A stretch of 64,000 bases of DNA, taken from the NCBI GenBank assembly GCA_017521125.1, contig JAFXDV010000001.1, forward strand, positions 62,001 through 126,000, in the 5' to 3' direction. Of this stretch, positions 52,599 through 60,816 are shown in pieces. The stretch is from Clostridia bacterium. Lineage in GTDB: Bacteria; Bacillota; Clostridia; Oscillospirales; Acutalibacteraceae. Position 1 is the first letter of the stretch. The number at the start of each line of letters is the position of its first letter. Below the pieces are notes generated by a model that had not been told where the DNA came from, did not search any database, and was given only the letters and a program-made list of their open reading frames with translations. Made by a program: the position numbers and the translations under genes.

Positions 52599-52608
52599 AA
52601 ATATCCTC

Positions 52609-53322
52609 CTATTTTACAAGTGTACCGATGGTTTCTCCGGTAATAGCTTTTTTGATGTTTTCAGGGTCATCAAGATTAAACACTAAAATCTTAATGTTGT
52701 TGTCCATACAAAGTGATGCGGCGGTGCTATCCATAACGTTAAGTCCTAAGCTTAATACATCGTGATGGGTAAGCTCGTCATATTTTTTCGCATCAGGGTT
52801 TTTCTTGGGGTCACTATCGTAAACGCCATCAACGTTTGTTGCCTTAAAGATAACGTCTGCATCGATTTCTGCGGCACGAAGTGCGGCGGCAGTATCGGTT
52901 GAGAAGAATGGGTTACCTGTTCCGCAGCCAAAGACTACTAGTCTTCCCTTTTCTAAATGGCGTACTGCTTTATTTCTGATATAAGGCTCGGCAATCTGTC
53001 GCATTTCAATAGCAGTCTGAACTCTTACGTCAACGCCTAATTGCTCTAAAGCATCGCAAAGGGCAAGAGAGTTGATACAGGTTGCAAGCATTCCCATATG
53101 GTCGGCTCTGGTTCTGTCCATTTTGCCGCTGCTTCTGCCACGCCAAAAGTTTCCGCCGCCAACTACTATGGCAATTTCGGCTCCCATTTCGTGACATTCC
53201 TTTATGCTCTTGCAAACTTCAATAACCTTATCAAAATCAAGGCCGGTTTTTTGGCTTCCCGCAAGGGCTTCGCCACTAAGCTTAATCAGTACTCTTTTAT
53301 ACACGGATTTTTTGTTTTCCAT
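52609..53322 (-). CDS. pyrH: Uridylate kinase
   Basis: A 237-residue UMP kinase of the amino-acid-kinase fold, making UDP for RNA, DNA and wall precursors. Motifs are [37 protein letters not shown] and [17 protein letters not shown] longer frame begins at 53346, but the ATG at 53322 with GGAGGAAAA upstream is preferred. It heads the operon that runs to polC. Confidence 0.97.
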   Translation of the reverse strand: MENKKSVYKRVLIKLSGEALAGSQKTGLDFDKVIEVCKSIKECHEMGAEIAIVVGGGNFWRGRSSGKMDRTRADHMGMLATCINSLALCDALEQLGVDVRVQTAIEMRQIAEPYIRNKAVRHLEKGRLVVFGCGTGNPFFSTDTAAALRAAEIDADVIFKATNVDGVYDSDPKKNPDAKKYDELTHHDVLSLGLNVMDSTAASLCMDNNIKILVFNLDDPENIKKAITGETIGTLVK

Positions 53323-53353
53323 AAAATTTTCCTCCGTTTTCGTCATTAGTTAT

Positions 53354-53382
53354 ATTTTACATTATGGGCTCCATAAAGTCAA
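53354..53382 (-). promoter_or_regulatory. Promoter of the pyrH-polC operon
   Basis: TTGACT (53377-53382), 17-base spacer, TAAAAT (53354-53359) on the minus strand. Confidence 0.78.
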
Positions 53383-53404
53383 TTAAATTATATTATAATT
53401 TATA

Positions 53405-53433
53405 TAAAATAAGAGCAGGGCCTTGCCCTGCTC
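53405..53433 (-). terminator. Terminator after the lysyl-tRNA synthetase gene
   Basis: GAGCAGGGC, loop AAG, GCCCTGCTC on the minus strand, followed by TTATTTT. Confidence 0.85.
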
Positions 53434-53440
53434 AAAAAGT

Positions 53441-55426
53441 TTAGTGAATAGCAGTTCCTACGGGAACGCTGTCATCAACAAATATTATCTTGCAACCACA
53501 TTCCTCAGCAGAAGCCGCAATAAGCATACCTTCGCTTACTACCCCTGCAAGTTTTGCGGGTTTTAGGTTGGCAACAACAATAATCTTTCTGCCAATAAGC
53601 TCTTCGGGCTTATATTCTGCCTTAATGCTTGACATAATTACTCTGCCTTTTAACCCGTCATCTAAGGTAAGTTTTAGGCAGCTATGAGATTTTGGTACCT
53701 CTTCGCATTTTAAAACCTTGCATACTCTAAGGTCAATTTTATCAAAATCGTCAATGGTAATCTGCTCTTTTACAGGCTCTGCGGTCTGCTCTACTACTTC
53801 TTGCGTCTCCTTTGCATCTGCAGCCTTTTCTTCCTCGGTCTGAGGTGTAGAAAAATCAAGAAGCTTTAAATATCTTGCCTTATCAACTGCATAGAGGAAG
53901 AGGTAAAGTCTTGGACCCTTTTCCTTGTCAATAAGAAGCTTGTAAACATTCTTGAAGAAAGCTCCCTGAAGGGTTTTCGCAGTCTTCATATCAATATCCT
54001 CGCCAAAGACCTTCTTAGGAACGGCATAGAGGAAGGTGTTAAGATCGTCAAGAGAATATCCGTCGGTAGAGAGATAGTCGAAAAGGATAGAAATCTCCTT
54101 TTTCTCCTCATCAGAAAGGGTGTTGTAAACCTCAAAGTTTCTTGTTTCTCTCAGGCGATTTACACTCTCAGGAGAGCACTGTTCAAGCCAGAATTTTGCT
54201 CTCTGGAGTCTCTCAGTAAACTCGTTATGCTTGTATGGTGTGCCGATTTTCTCAAATACGGTTTCAAGCATTGGAATATTAAAGTCAACAACCGAGCCTA
54301 AGGCAACTAAAAGTTGCATAGGAACTCTCTCAACCTTTCTTCCCTCAATAAGAGCTCCCTCCATAATAGATGCGGTATGCTCGTCGGCAGTTCCGTCAAG
54401 GTATGCGGTCATCATTTTATCAAACTCGAAATACTGACGAAGAATTTCATCATCGAAACAGAAATTAAACGCCTTTGTTGGCTCGGTTTTAGAATAGAGC
54501 CACAAAATTATTTCAGGGTCGTAGAGCTTTAAAAGGGTATCGGGAGTAAGGTTAAGTCCGCTTGAGCCTGACATTTTACCTGTTGTTCCCTTAATACCGA
54601 TAAATTCATAACCCTGGAAGAGAGGTGCCTCGTAGCCGAAAATCTTTTCAGATATAATACGGCTTGTCTGATAAGAGCCTGTAGGACTTGCGTGGTCCTT
54701 TCCGCCCGGTTCAAAGTCAACACCTTCTACCAGCCAACGCATTGGCCAGTCGATTTTCCAAGCAAGCTTACAGTTAAAATCATTCTTGAAATCAAAGGTT
54801 CCGTGATGTCCGCAAGCGCACTCATACTCGGCGTTAATGCAATCATCTGAAAGCTTTGTGATTTTGGTGGTATCCTTACCGCACTTTGAGCAATAAATGC
54901 CTACCGGATAGTAATTTTTTCTCTCTTCCTCGGTAGAGTCTTGGGTACGGAAAGAGTCTAAAATATCAAAAATTTCTTCTCTCTTCTTTAAAGCGTGAAT
55001 AATATATTCAGAATATCTGCCGCTTCTGTACTGAGTTGCCTGATAACGATAATCCATCTCGATACCGAAGCGTTTGATAGAAGCCTCAAATTCATTCTGG
55101 AAATGCTTTGCGTAAGATTCGCAACAACCAAATGGGTCCTCAACATCAACATAAGGTCTGCCGATGTATTTATCCATTCCTTCCTTTATTGCCGCAACGT
55201 TTACAGGCACCTTGCGAAGTCGGTCAAACTCATCCCAAGAAAAGAGGAGTTTTGCCTTTTTGCCCTTTTTCTGAAGAGCTTTAACAACAAAATAGCTTGT
55301 TGCAATATCTCTAAAGTTACCAATATGAATAGAGCCCGAAGGACTTATTCCTGCGGCGCATACATATTCTGCCTTGTTTGGATTTCTGTCAATTATTCTT
55401 TGCGCTATATCATCAGCCCAATGCAT
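53441..55426 (-). CDS. lysK: Class I lysyl-tRNA synthetase with C-terminal tRNA-binding domain
   Basis: A 661-residue synthetase of the class I (archaeal/spirochaete) LysRS type, not the class II lysS usual in bacteria. The Rossmann-fold signatures are GSIHIGN (about 31-37) and KMSGSSG (about 284). A zinc-ribbon-like Cys set (CSKC, CACGHH) lies in between. From about residue 555 an EMAPII/Trbp111-type OB domain follows (ITIDDFDKIDLRVCKVL, ANLKPAKLAGVVSEGM), the module usually fused to methionyl-tRNA synthetase. The acidic linker (about 525-550) is low-complexity. A consensus promoter and a terminator bracket the single gene. Confidence 0.92.
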   Translation of the reverse strand: MHWADDIAQRIIDRNPNKAEYVCAAGISPSGSIHIGNFRDIATSYFVVKALQKKGKKAKLLFSWDEFDRLRKVPVNVAAIKEGMDKYIGRPYVDVEDPFGCCESYAKHFQNEFEASIKRFGIEMDYRYQATQYRSGRYSEYIIHALKKREEIFDILDSFRTQDSTEEERKNYYPVGIYCSKCGKDTTKITKLSDDCINAEYECACGHHGTFDFKNDFNCKLAWKIDWPMRWLVEGVDFEPGGKDHASPTGSYQTSRIISEKIFGYEAPLFQGYEFIGIKGTTGKMSGSSGLNLTPDTLLKLYDPEIILWLYSKTEPTKAFNFCFDDEILRQYFEFDKMMTAYLDGTADEHTASIMEGALIEGRKVERVPMQLLVALGSVVDFNIPMLETVFEKIGTPYKHNEFTERLQRAKFWLEQCSPESVNRLRETRNFEVYNTLSDEEKKEISILFDYLSTDGYSLDDLNTFLYAVPKKVFGEDIDMKTAKTLQGAFFKNVYKLLIDKEKGPRLYLFLYAVDKARYLKLLDFSTPQTEEEKAADAKETQEVVEQTAEPVKEQITIDDFDKIDLRVCKVLKCEEVPKSHSCLKLTLDDGLKGRVIMSSIKAEYKPEELIGRKIIVVANLKPAKLAGVVSEGMLIAASAEECGCKIIFVDDSVPVGTAIH

Positions 55427-55461
55427 AACTTTACACTTCCTTTAAAATGCAATAATAAATA

Positions 55462-55490
55462 ATTATATAGCAGAGATTTATTTTAGTCAA
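55462..55490 (-). promoter_or_regulatory. Promoter of the lysyl-tRNA synthetase gene
   Basis: TTGACT (55485-55490), 17-base spacer, TATAAT (55462-55467) on the minus strand. Confidence 0.82.
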
Positions 55491-55495
55491 TCTTT

Positions 55496-55990
55496 TTATC
55501 CTATAATTAAGGCTAAACAGCCACACAAAACGCCTATAAGCAGTCCGACAAGGACATCTTTTACAAAATGGAGCCCCAAAGCCACCCTAAGCGCCGCTAT
55601 TATCAAGGTGAGAAGCAGAAACGCCGCTCCTAACCAAACCGAAGTGTGAAAAAGGCATACCGAGATTACTGCCGCCGAAAAGGAATGTCGGCTTGGGAAT
55701 GATTTTCCCTCTTTCCCCTTTTCTATTGCCGAAGGGATATTATAAACTTCGCTTGGCCTTTTTTTGTCTACCATTTTTCTATAAAAACTCAATAAAATAA
55801 AGGATATTAAACAAACCGAAAATGCCGTGATAAAAAAGGTGTCCTGCTTTAAAGCGGTATATAAAAGAAAAAAAGGAAAGGCGGCATAAACTGCCATTAC
55901 CGACAAGTGATGTATCATCTTGGCGGTAAACAGTAGTTTTGCGTGTCTTTCCCAAAAATTCATAACTTTTTGATATTTTAATGCGTTCAT
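55496..55990 (-). CDS. PAP2-family membrane phosphatase
   Basis: A 164-residue membrane protein with about five hydrophobic segments and the three phosphatase motifs: KKRPSEVYN, PSRHSFSAAV and GLHFVKDVLVGLL. Relatives remove phosphate from undecaprenyl pyrophosphate or phosphatidate outside the cytoplasm; which one cannot be told. The ATG at 55990 preceded by AAAGGAAG is chosen over a frame opening at 56014 inside the lipoprotein gene. It begins one base after the lipoprotein stop. Confidence 0.85.
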   Translation of the reverse strand: MNALKYQKVMNFWERHAKLLFTAKMIHHLSVMAVYAAFPFFLLYTALKQDTFFITAFSVCLISFILLSFYRKMVDKKRPSEVYNIPSAIEKGKEGKSFPSRHSFSAAVISVCLFHTSVWLGAAFLLLTLIIAALRVALGLHFVKDVLVGLLIGVLCGCLALIIG

Positions 55991-55991
55991 T

Positions 55992-56492
55992 TTAACTTCC
56001 TTTAATTGTAACATTATAGAAATTTACCGAAAAGCGTTCATCGGGCAAAAGGAGTTTTTGCGGTAGTCCGGTTGGAGAGAGATAAAGGGTGTAGTCTATA
56101 TCTCCCACCTCCCCCTTCAGTATGTATTCCTCGCCTGAAAGGGTTGCCCTTTTATCTTCCAAACAACATTCCTGCAAAGCCTTGTAAAAGGAGTCGATTG
56201 CCCCTGAAAATGGCATATTGTTTGTAGTTGGGGTATAAGAAATTCCTAAATAATCTGCCGTTATTTTGTCTTTACTAACGGTAAGTACAAAGCCGCTTAA
56301 TATTTCAGGTTCAATTATTTTTGCAGTTAAAACACCGTCTTGGGAGATTGAGCACTCGCAGGAATAATTCTCGTTGTAATAAACCAGTTCTCCCTTAAAG
56401 GAGATCCCCAAAAGATTCGGCTGCACCTCACTTTTTTTGCCGCAAGAACAGAGCAAAATAAGCGGAATAATAAGACAGATTATTTTCTTCAA
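55992..56492 (-). CDS. Putative lipoprotein of unknown function
   Basis: A 166-residue protein with a type II signal peptide: basic MKK, hydrophobic core IICLIIPLILL and a Cys-containing box ending CSC near residue 18. The rest is beta-rich, with ISQDGVLTAKI and IDYTLYLSPTGLPQKLLLP, resembling small substrate-binding or stress-sensing lipoproteins. I do not recognise the family. It lies 12 bases after nnr and is directly followed by the PAP2 phosphatase gene. Confidence 0.7.
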   Translation of the reverse strand: MKKIICLIIPLILLCSCGKKSEVQPNLLGISFKGELVYYNENYSCECSISQDGVLTAKIIEPEILSGFVLTVSKDKITADYLGISYTPTTNNMPFSGAIDSFYKALQECCLEDKRATLSGEEYILKGEVGDIDYTLYLSPTGLPQKLLLPDERFSVNFYNVTIKGS

Positions 56493-56504
56493 TTACCTCA
56501 CACC

Positions 56505-58016
56505 CTATAATCTTCGCAGCAGGTCAGGCAATAGATTTATCATATCCGTAGGCAACATTGCGGTTTCACTAAGCTTTTCTGCCGCCATATCCCCCACAGT
56601 AGAGTGTAGCCAAACGGCAGATTTTACTCCTTCAGTTATTTCATAACCCTGTGCCAACAAGGCTAAAATTATTCCCGAAAGCATATCTCCGCTTCCCGCT
56701 TTTGCCATTCCGGCATTACCCAATAAATTCACAAAGGTTTCTCCCTTGGGTGTTGCTACAACTGTATTTGCGCCTTTAAGGATAACATAAACCCCATACC
56801 GATTAGCAAACTCTGAGGCGGTATCTATGCGTGAAGACTCTATCTCGCTTATAGATTTTCCGCAAAGCCTTGACATTTCTGCCGGGTGAGGAGTCAGTAT
56901 AATCGGCGCCTTTGCCTGCTTAATTATATCTATGCAGGAAGAAATACAGTTTATACCATCGGCGTCTATAATTACGGGAACTGTCGACTCCAAAATCAGT
57001 TTGCAAATTAGCTCTCTAGCCCCCTGTGATACCCCTATTCCACAACCCACAAGGAGAGCATCTGAGGTGTTTAAATGTTCCTTTAAAAGTGAAAAATCAG
57101 ACAGAGAATATTTGCCGCCGTTAGTTTTGCAAGGAATAAGCACCGCTTCGGGAGCGCTTATTGCAGAAATTTCATAATTTTCCTTTACACAAGCCATTTT
57201 AAGTATACCAATTCCGCATCTAAGCGCCGATTTTGCAGCAATCACAGCCGCTCCGGGCATACCGTAGCTTCCGCAAATTGAAAGACCTTTGCCAAAGGTT
57301 CCTTTATGGTCGTTTTTTCTGCGTTTTCTAATTGTTGGCTTGTCTATTGTTTTGCAAACATAAGGAAGACGCTCTATAATTTCCTCGTCTATCCCTATTT
57401 TTACAGGCGTTACTTTGCCGCAAAATTCATTGGACGGCGGTAAAATATGGCAAGGCTTCAAGCACTCGAAGGTTACCGTATAATCTGCCTTTACGCAAGA
57501 AGTTTTAATCTCGGCAGTATCGCAAACAACACCACTTGGCAAATCTACCGAAAAGGTGGTGGCAGAAGATTTCGACATAATGCCGAAAAGCCTTGTTATA
57601 AGACTATCGGGTTCTCTGCTAAGGCCTGTTCCAAAGACCGCATCCACTAAAATATCACAGTTTAAAATCAGGTTATTACAGGTATCTGAAAATTTTGTGT
57701 AATCAAGTATTTTAATATCGCCGCTGAGTTTTTCAAAGTTTTCCTTGGCGTTATGTGTGGAGGGTGTTCCACCTACTAAAACAACCGACACTGTAGCAAA
57801 ATTCTCAAAAAGTTTTCGTGCTACAACAAAGCCATCGCCGCCGTTGTTGCCTGCACCGCAGACCACAACAGCATTTTTGTTTTTTACATCCACCGTTTCT
57901 CTGATAACACGAGCAACAGCCACACCTGCGTTTTCCATAAGGCGCAAATAAGAAATTCCACTTGCAAACGCCATTTCTTCCGCTTGAAGCATTGTTTGGC
58001 GGTCTATTATTTTCAT
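56505..58016 (-). CDS. nnr: Bifunctional NAD(P)H-hydrate epimerase / ADP-dependent dehydratase
   Basis: A 503-residue repair enzyme that restores hydrated NADH and NADPH. The N-terminal epimerase (YjeF_N, about 1-210) shows VVCGAGNNGGDGFVVAR and DAVFGTGLSR. The C-terminal dehydratase is ribokinase-like (about 225-503) with ILTPHPAEMSRLCG and GNAGMAKAGSGDMLSGII, including the catalytic Asp. A full-length fusion as in E. coli. It follows the membrane-protein gene by 21 bases. Confidence 0.95.
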   Translation of the reverse strand: MKIIDRQTMLQAEEMAFASGISYLRLMENAGVAVARVIRETVDVKNKNAVVVCGAGNNGGDGFVVARKLFENFATVSVVLVGGTPSTHNAKENFEKLSGDIKILDYTKFSDTCNNLILNCDILVDAVFGTGLSREPDSLITRLFGIMSKSSATTFSVDLPSGVVCDTAEIKTSCVKADYTVTFECLKPCHILPPSNEFCGKVTPVKIGIDEEIIERLPYVCKTIDKPTIRKRRKNDHKGTFGKGLSICGSYGMPGAAVIAAKSALRCGIGILKMACVKENYEISAISAPEAVLIPCKTNGGKYSLSDFSLLKEHLNTSDALLVGCGIGVSQGARELICKLILESTVPVIIDADGINCISSCIDIIKQAKAPIILTPHPAEMSRLCGKSISEIESSRIDTASEFANRYGVYVILKGANTVVATPKGETFVNLLGNAGMAKAGSGDMLSGIILALLAQGYEITEGVKSAVWLHSTVGDMAAEKLSETAMLPTDMINLLPDLLRRL

Positions 58017-58037
58017 AATAATCCCTCTTGCTTTTTG

Positions 58038-58547
58038 TTAAAATGCAATTCTTGGAAGATTTGCTTCCAAGGCTTTTGACATTCTCTCATTTGGCTCAAA
58101 CACCAACATAACAGTACCCTCTTTTTCTACAGGGACAATTATGTACATAGCGTCCTTTGAGTTTTTGTCACAGGTATAATAAACCTTTTTTATAGAGTCT
58201 GAAATTCTGGCCTCAGCATTAAACTTGCCGTATTTTTGAACAGAGGGAATCTTAAAGGAAAGCACCCTTTGTCTTGAAGATTTCGCTACTATTTTATCTA
58301 CGTCAAAGTCACGGTTTGTAAAAATATATTCATATTCAATATAGGTTAGTGAGGTGAGTTTCACCGCTCCCCATATAACAAGGGCGGTTCCTATAATCGA
58401 AGGTACCGAAAGCATCCCTGCACTAAAGCCCATCAAAAAGAAAAGGATGAAAATAAGCACAAAGGCGCCAAGCCAAATAGCCGCTACCTTTAAATAATCT
58501 TTTCCTGTTCTTTTAACTCTTACAATTTGTTCAACAAAAGTATCCAT
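58038..58547 (-). CDS. Conserved membrane protein of unknown function
   Basis: A 169-residue protein with two adjacent membrane helices (about 24-60: VAAIWLGAFVLIFILFFLMG and VPSIIGTALVIWGAVKL) and a cytosolic C-terminal half ending EANLPRIAF. The segment YIEYEYIFTNRDFDVDKIVAKSSR resembles PH-like membrane-associated domains. The ATG at 58547 with AGGAG is preferred to a frame opening at 58568. It heads the transcript to nnr, the lipoprotein and the PAP2 gene. Function unknown. Confidence 0.75.
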   Translation of the reverse strand: MDTFVEQIVRVKRTGKDYLKVAAIWLGAFVLIFILFFLMGFSAGMLSVPSIIGTALVIWGAVKLTSLTYIEYEYIFTNRDFDVDKIVAKSSRQRVLSFKIPSVQKYGKFNAEARISDSIKKVYYTCDKNSKDAMYIIVPVEKEGTVMLVFEPNERMSKALEANLPRIAF

Positions 58548-58567
58548 AATCATTCTCCTTTTTACCA

Positions 58568-58597
58568 ATTATACACCATAACCTGTCACTCTTGCAA
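58568..58597 (-). promoter_or_regulatory. Promoter of the membrane protein-nnr transcript, sharing its -35 with the divergent promoter
   Basis: TTGCAA (58592-58597), 18-base spacer, TATAAT (58568-58573) on the minus strand. TTGCAA is self-complementary and also serves the plus-strand promoter. Confidence 0.7.
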
Positions 58598-58620
58598 TAT
58601 TTATATCTTTATTGTATAAT
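58592..58620 (+). promoter_or_regulatory. Promoter of the ABC exporter gene
   Basis: TTGCAA (58592-58597), 17-base spacer, TATAAT (58615-58620). The predicted transcript starts at about 58627, at the edge of TIR element B, leaving a leader of nearly 290 bases. Confidence 0.72.
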
Positions 58621-58626
58621 TATTTT

Positions 58627-58900
58627 AAAGTTGGCAAGAGTCGAACACAATACGCCTTCAAAACAAAATTTACGTAATAATTTGCCTCAAAACTTGAAAT
58701 ACCACAGTATTTCTGAATTTAGTTGACTTCCTCTACGGCAAAAATTTTGTCTTTGAAAGGTCGAAGAGTTTCTGCCAACGACTTTATTAGTGGACAAAGC
58801 GTGATTTTGCCGCAAGGCTGTCGCCTTGCAAAAAAGAGCGCAAAGTTCAATGATTAAAGGCGATGAGCGAAACCGTATCGGGTTCGACTCTTGCCATCTT
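58627..58900. repeat. Non-coding element with terminal inverted repeats (TIR element B)
   Basis: 27-base imperfect inverted repeats bound a roughly 270-base unit: AAAGTTGGCAAGAGTCGAAC at the left (from 58627), with its counterpart ending in GGTTCGACTCTTGCCATCTTT at the right, three to four mismatches in total. Inside are GCAAGGC-TGTC-GCCTTGC (about 58812-58829) and other pairings. No credible reading frame is present. It fills the gap between the exporter promoter and its Shine-Dalgarno, so it would be transcribed as leader RNA. Its sequence is not evidently related to element A. Confidence 0.65.
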
Positions 58901-58916
58901 TCTGGAGGTGCATATT

Positions 58917-60551
58917 TTGAAAAGCAACCGCCCCTTAAAATACATTGCCACACAGGCTAAACCTTTTTTATCTAAAATCATATGGCGCAGTATTATTGGT
59001 ATTCTATCTTCTGTCGCTCTATTTTCATTTGCTATTTTTTCAGGAAACGTGCTTGACATTTGCACCGGAGAAAAACAGGGAGATTTAACCCTTAATATAA
59101 TCTTTCTTTTTGCGGCAATTCTTCTTAACGCTCTGCTTACCGCCTTGAACGTTCATTTGTCGGCGGTGCTTACCGGCAGACTTAAAATGCATTTCCAAAA
59201 ATCTGTTTTTTTAGGGTTCACTTTAAAGCAGTTTGACAAAACCTCAAAGTATCATTCCGGAGATATTTTAAACCGCCTGACCGATGACATAAACATCATT
59301 ACAGGCTCGGTTTCAAGCATTATTCCTACCATTTGCTCCTTTGTGGCTAAAATTGCTATTGGCGTTACGGCTCTGGTTATGTTCAGTCCGTCTTTTGCCC
59401 TTATTGCCGTAGTGGGCGGCCTTATTGTTCCGACCTTTGGCAGACTTATTTCTGCAAAATACAAGTCACTACACAAGCAGGTGCAAAAATCAAACGGTGT
59501 TACACGCTCTTTCCTACAAGAGTGTTTAGAAAATATGTCGGTTGTAAAAAGTTTTTCAAGTTTTACTCCTATCGAAAACCGACTTGACGGCTTTTTGGAG
59601 AATAATTATAAGCTGAAAATCAAAAGAAATAATCTTCACATTTTAACCCATTCGGGACTACATACCGTATTTTCTCTTATCTATTACGTGATTTTGGTTT
59701 TAGGAGCCTTTTCTATTGTTAAAGGCGATATTACCTATGGTGTACTTATTGCTATTTTGCAAATTGTAAATCAGCTTAGAATGCCGCTACAAAATATTTC
59801 AGGCATTCTGCCTCAGTACTATTCGGCTATTGCCTCGGCAGAAAGACTTTTAGATCTCCACGACATTGAGGATGAAGAAACTCCTATAGATTCTGATAAA
59901 TTAGGAGAAATTGCTCAGAACTTTAAGGAGATTAAAGCGGAAAACCTCAGTTTTTCATATAACGAGGAAAAAGTGATTTTTGACAATCTTAATTTCTCTA
60001 TAAACCGTGGCGATACAGTAGCCTTAAGAGGAAAATCAGGCAGAGGAAAAACAACCCTGTTCAAACTCCTTTTAGGTCTGTATTCGGCAAATAGCGGAAG
60101 CATTTCTATTGATGGCAAAGCGCTTTCATCGGTATATCGAAGGCTTTTTGCATACGTTCCTCAGGGTAATATGATTTTATCAGGAAGTATCAGAGAAAAT
60201 ATCGCATTAAACCGTGAAAATTTAACCGATGAGGAACTGATTTCGGCCTGTAAAACCGCAGAAATTTATGATTATATCTCTTCTCTGCCTAAAGGCTTTG
60301 ATACCGTTTTAGCAGAGCGAGGCGCAGGTCTCAGCGAAGGTCAGGTGCAACGCCTTGCCATTGCAAGAGCACTTGTTTCCTCCTGCCCCATTCTGCTTCT
60401 TGACGAGTCTACCTCGGCACTTGACGAAAAGACCGAAAAGGCGGTGCTTAAAAATCTGTCAACCCTAAAGGATAAAACCATTCTCATTATAACCCACAGA
60501 GAATCTGTCCTTGATATTTGTAATAAAACAATAAGTTTACAGTGTGAGTGA
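58917..60551 (+). CDS. ABC transporter, fused permease and ATP-binding domains
   Basis: A 544-residue half-exporter of the ABCB/MsbA type. About six membrane helices occupy residues 30-310, then the nucleotide-binding domain shows Walker A LRGKSGRGKTTLFKLLLG, signature LSEGQVQRLAIARAL (LSGGQ with Glu), Walker B ILLLDESTSALDE and the switch His in IITHRES. It probably exports lipids, peptides or drugs as a homodimer or with a partner not seen here. A longer frame begins at 58863 inside TIR element B; the TTG at 58917 with GGAGGTG seven bases upstream is the likely start. The XRE gene follows after five bases. Confidence 0.88.
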   Translation: MKSNRPLKYIATQAKPFLSKIIWRSIIGILSSVALFSFAIFSGNVLDICTGEKQGDLTLNIIFLFAAILLNALLTALNVHLSAVLTGRLKMHFQKSVFLGFTLKQFDKTSKYHSGDILNRLTDDINIITGSVSSIIPTICSFVAKIAIGVTALVMFSPSFALIAVVGGLIVPTFGRLISAKYKSLHKQVQKSNGVTRSFLQECLENMSVVKSFSSFTPIENRLDGFLENNYKLKIKRNNLHILTHSGLHTVFSLIYYVILVLGAFSIVKGDITYGVLIAILQIVNQLRMPLQNISGILPQYYSAIASAERLLDLHDIEDEETPIDSDKLGEIAQNFKEIKAENLSFSYNEEKVIFDNLNFSINRGDTVALRGKSGRGKTTLFKLLLGLYSANSGSISIDGKALSSVYRRLFAYVPQGNMILSGSIRENIALNRENLTDEELISACKTAEIYDYISSLPKGFDTVLAERGAGLSEGQVQRLAIARALVSSCPILLLDESTSALDEKTEKAVLKNLSTLKDKTILIITHRESVLDICNKTISLQCE

Positions 60552-60556
60552 TTTAT

Positions 60557-60781
60557 ATGAATAAAATTTTAGCTCAGCGTTTAAGGGAATGTCGCAAAGA
60601 GAGGAAACTAACCCAATGGGAAGTTGCGGTTTACTGTGATATTACTGAAAAAGCCTATCAGAATTATGAACTTATGACCAGAGAGCCAAGGCTCGAAATT
60701 CTTGTTAGAATTGCAGATAAATTTAATGTATCTTTAGATTACCTTACAGGAAGAACTGATAAAAAGAATGTTAGTAAATAA
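60557..60781 (+). CDS. XRE-family helix-turn-helix regulator
   Basis: A 74-residue DNA-binding protein with a single Cro/C1-type HTH: RLRECRKERKLTQWEVAVYCDITEKAYQNYELMTREP, followed by LVRIADKFNVSLDYLTGR. It follows the ABC exporter gene after five bases, so it may be cotranscribed and regulate the exporter or its own promoter. No clear Shine-Dalgarno is seen, so translation may be coupled. A frame opening at GTG 60548 overlaps the exporter stop and is less likely. Confidence 0.85.
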   Translation: MNKILAQRLRECRKERKLTQWEVAVYCDITEKAYQNYELMTREPRLEILVRIADKFNVSLDYLTGRTDKKNVSK

Positions 60782-60814
60782 AAAAGATGTGTAGAAAATT
60801 CTACACATCTTTTT
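60781..60814. terminator. Bidirectional terminator between the XRE gene and thrS
   Basis: AAAAAGATGTGTAGA, short loop, TCTACACATCTTTTT, with T-runs on both strands. Confidence 0.9.
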
Positions 60815-60816
60815 GT

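Noticed and set aside
54995-55462. 155-codon plus-strand reading frame opposite the lysyl-tRNA synthetase gene
   Set aside because: Antisense shadow of a strongly conserved domain; no family resemblance.
58873-58897. tRNA T-arm and acceptor end (GGTTCGACTCTTGCCA)
   Set aside because: The motif resembles a tRNA 3' end, but no D-arm, anticodon arm or CCA-compatible acceptor partner precedes it; it is the right terminal repeat of element B.
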